Below, one piece after another: positions 5,754 through 7,110 of a DNA stretch of 7,110 nt. This DNA is from Actinomycetes bacterium. Lineage in GTDB: Bacteria > Actinomycetota > Acidimicrobiia > Acidimicrobiales > Palsa-688. The notes below the pieces were generated by a model that worked only from the letters and a program-made list of their open reading frames with translations, made no database searches and had not been told where the DNA came from. A program made the translations under genes and the position numbers. How positions within the stretch are numbered: position 1 is the first letter of the stretch; the number at the start of each line of letters is the position of its first letter. The stretch is from positions 1 to 7,110 of the forward strand of contig JAKACE010000090.1 in the NCBI GenBank assembly GCA_021821705.1. Reading direction: 5' to 3'.

Positions 5754-5978
5754 TCAGACGAGGGGGGCCCAGCCGCCGGCGACGTCGCCGCCATCTGCGG
5801 CACCGGCAGTCGAACCGGCACCAGCCGCATCCCCACCCTGGGCTGCCAGCTCTTCCAGGAGCTGGCGCAAGCCGCCCGTTTTGAGGTTGGCCATGACCCG
5901 CCCGGGCGTCACGTCGCCCCTCTCCCACTCCATCCAGGACTGCAACAACTTGCCGGCATCGGGCGGGGGGATCTCCAT
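5754..5978 (-). CDS. Small protein of unknown function (74 residues)
   Basis: A 74-residue protein that I cannot assign to a named family. Residues 8-45 look structured and gene-like: AGKLLQSWMEWERGDVTPG followed by RVMANLKTGGLRQLLEELA, suggesting two amphipathic helices joined by a Gly/Pro turn, with W15 and W18 on the first. Residues 46-74 form an Ala/Gly-rich tail. From memory, small proteins with a WMEWERGxxxPGRxxxxLKTGGL core occur in actinobacteria; this is unverified. There is no signal peptide or membrane helix. The ATG at 5978 lies 17 bp after the LCP stop with no clear Shine-Dalgarno sequence, so translation may be coupled to the gene before it. It ends 25 bp before the Nudix start chosen here. 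The frame stays open into the LCP gene, but there it reads as the Arg/Pro-rich shadow of that gene. Confidence 0.7.
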   Translation of the reverse strand: MEIPPPDAGKLLQSWMEWERGDVTPGRVMANLKTGGLRQLLEELAAQGGDAAGAGSTAGAADGGDVAGGWAPLV

Positions 5979-5995
5979 CGGCGCCAGGTTACCGG

Positions 5996-7110
5996 TCAGC
6001 AGGCCCTCGGGTCCCAGGGCTCGGTATGGTCCTGGGCCGAGCTGATCGGGGAACCGCCCGGCGTAGGCACGCTCGTCGTAGTGCTGGCTGCCCCGGTGGT
6101 GGGCGTCGGCGCCGGCGTCGTGGTCGTCGAGCCCACGGAGGTCGTGGTGGAGGCGGTGCTGCCAGGTTGGCTGGTGGAGGAGCCCGAGAGCCCTGTGGTG
6201 GTCGTCGTCGGGGCCGCCTTGGCCGCCACCGAGATGACCGAACCGAGGTCGAGCTCGACGGTGCCGGCGGGCACGCTCGGGTCGAGCTGCATCATGGCGG
6301 AACCCGAGAGGTACCTCATGACGTACAGGGCGCGGGGGATGTCGGCCTTGGAGTGATAGCGGACCAGGGTCTCGGTGGTGGTCGACGGCTCGGTCCCCAC
6401 GGACTCGCCGGAGACCTTCAGGCCGTGGGACTGCAGTGCCTGGCCGGCCGCGACCGCGGCCTGGTAGTTGCCGGCGATGCTGACCACGTCGACCGACTTG
6501 GGCGGCACCTGGTTGGCGAAGGCCAGGGGATCCCAGGCCCGGATGACGTTGCTGTCCGCCGGCTGCACCGGGAAGAGCACGTCGCCCATGTAATAGCCGC
6601 CGTAGTAGTAGTTGTTGACGTAGGTGGCCGGCATCGTCGTCTCCTTGACGGCGCCGACGTTTATGTGCCGGTAGTGCAGGACCAGCTTGAGCAGCTCGCT
6701 CTTCAGCGGGGCGTCGACTGTCATCTGGTTTGTCACGGCCGACAGGAAGCTGTTGGCAGTGAACGGGTTGGTGAGGCCCTTGGCCTTGGCCGTGTCGGCG
6801 ACGATCTTCATGAAAGTGTGCGTCCTGCCTATACGGGCCAGGTCGGACAGCGGCTCCTGGGGCCAGTCGTAGCGGGGTGCGTTGTCGCCGGGCGGGTCGT
6901 ACTGGAGGTGCCTGGCGCGCACGAGGGTCAGGGCCTGCCAGCCGTCCAGATGGACACAACCGGTCTTGGGCACCCACAGCAGGGACTCGGCGTCCCAGAG
7001 CCGCTCTGGGAAGTAGACGTTGATCCCGCCGAGGGCGTTCACCGTGTTGATGAAGCCGTTGAAGTTGAGCTCGACGAAGTGGTTGATGGGGATCCCGAGG
7101 TCGTCCTGGA
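5996..7110 (-). CDS. LCP (LytR-CpsA-Psr) family cell-wall ligase, C-terminal part, cut by window edge
   Basis: LCP proteins are membrane-anchored extracytoplasmic enzymes that move polyprenyl-linked glycopolymers onto peptidoglycan. The last 370 residues are present; the N-terminal membrane helix and the first catalytic Asp/Arg residues are outside. Numbering from the first full codon, 6-33 is the family stretch IPINHFVELNFNGF...ALGGINVYFP. HLDGWQALTLVRARH (53-67) is the conserved helix with the functional Arg pair. SDLARIGRTHTF (88-99) matches the SDxGRxxRQ block, with Thr-His in place of the usual Gln-bearing pair. Residues about 204-292 resemble a LytR_C domain (VDVVSIAGNYQAA...ALQSHGLKV). 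A Thr/Ser/Pro-rich tail (301-353) follows and ends in DPRAC. It is the first visible gene of the series leading to the small protein, Nudix and zinc-ribbon genes. Confidence 0.9.
   Translation of the reverse strand, partial: QDDLGIPINHFVELNFNGFINTVNALGGINVYFPERLWDAESLLWVPKTGCVHLDGWQALTLVRARHLQYDPPGDNAPRYDWPQEPLSDLARIGRTHTFMKIVADTAKAKGLTNPFTANSFLSAVTNQMTVDAPLKSELLKLVLHYRHINVGAVKETTMPATYVNNYYYGGYYMGDVLFPVQPADSNVIRAWDPLAFANQVPPKSVDVVSIAGNYQAAVAAGQALQSHGLKVSGESVGTEPSTTTETLVRYHSKADIPRALYVMRYLSGSAMMQLDPSVPAGTVELDLGSVISVAAKAAPTTTTTGLSGSSTSQPGSTASTTTSVGSTTTTPAPTPTTGAASTTTSVPTPGGSPISSAQDHTEPWDPRAC
6050..6208 (-). other. Region coding the Thr/Ser/Pro-rich tail of the LCP protein
   Basis: About 53 codons encode runs such as TTTTTG, STTTSVGSTTTT and PAPTPTTGAASTTTSVPTPGG. 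Such tails are common at the ends of exported actinobacterial proteins and act as flexible linkers that can be O-mannosylated. On the plus strand the same DNA gives an open, Val/Val/Val-type shadow frame that should not be read as a gene. Confidence 0.75.

Noticed and set aside
5729..5836. Nudix start at the ATG at 5836
   Set aside because: It would overlap the end of the small-protein gene by 83 bases and add a Pro-rich N-terminus unlike the family. GTG at 5728 or 5653 fits better.
5484..6356. 290-codon plus-strand frame with a VVVV-rich segment resembling a membrane helix
   Set aside because: The Val-rich run is the antisense of the Thr/Ser-rich LCP tail (ACC/ACG codons read as GGT/CGT or GTG in the shadow frame).
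5979..6977. Upstream extension of the small-protein frame (407 residues) through the LCP gene
   Set aside because: It overlaps the real LCP frame, and its translation changes from gene-like to Arg/Pro-rich exactly upstream of the ATG at 5978.

Overview
The window is GC-rich DNA whose gene content fits the Actinomycetota: an LCP cell-wall ligase with a Thr-rich tail, GuaB3, actinobacterial-style PcrA, frequent GTG starts, and TANNNT -10 elements with little leader. Acidimicrobiia is my best guess, but it is an impression from gene style and nothing in the window proves it. Almost everything is chromosomal housekeeping. I see no transposase, integrase, tRNA, CRISPR array or phage gene.

Layout. 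At the left edge (1-475, minus) is the N-terminal part of fabF, running off the window. Across a 97-bp divergent spacer lies a tiny plus-strand gene (573-749) for a 58-residue acidic protein built around two identical 14-residue segments. It converges on the long minus-strand block that fills the rest of the window. Read in the direction of transcription (right to left), this block holds: the C-terminal 370 codons of an LCP (LytR-CpsA-Psr) protein (5996 to the right edge); a 74-residue small protein of unknown function (5754-5978); a CoA-pyrophosphatase-type Nudix hydrolase (5018-5728); a zinc-ribbon protein with a Pro/Ala/Gly-rich body (4541-4972); a 243-bp spacer with tandem repeats, hairpins and a possible promoter; guaB3 (3137-4297); and a PcrA/UvrD helicase (762-3140).

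How they fit together. LCP, small protein, Nudix and zinc ribbon are spaced 17 to 45 bp apart and are probably one transcript. guaB3 and pcrA are translationally coupled through a 4-base overlap and are probably a second transcript starting in the 243-bp spacer. The functions (cell-wall polymer attachment, CoA/nucleotide clean-up, purine metabolism, DNA repair) do not make one obvious pathway.

Most notable points. pcrA seems to start at CTG, because no ATG, GTG or TTG in frame can work. The small acidic protein has a duplicated peptide whose two DNA copies differ only at seven synonymous third positions. PcrA carries a Pro/Ala-rich insertion of about 65 residues. The GuaB3 homologue keeps a catalytic-type cysteine. 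I found no convincing new multi-gene system; the best unexplored items are the two small proteins.
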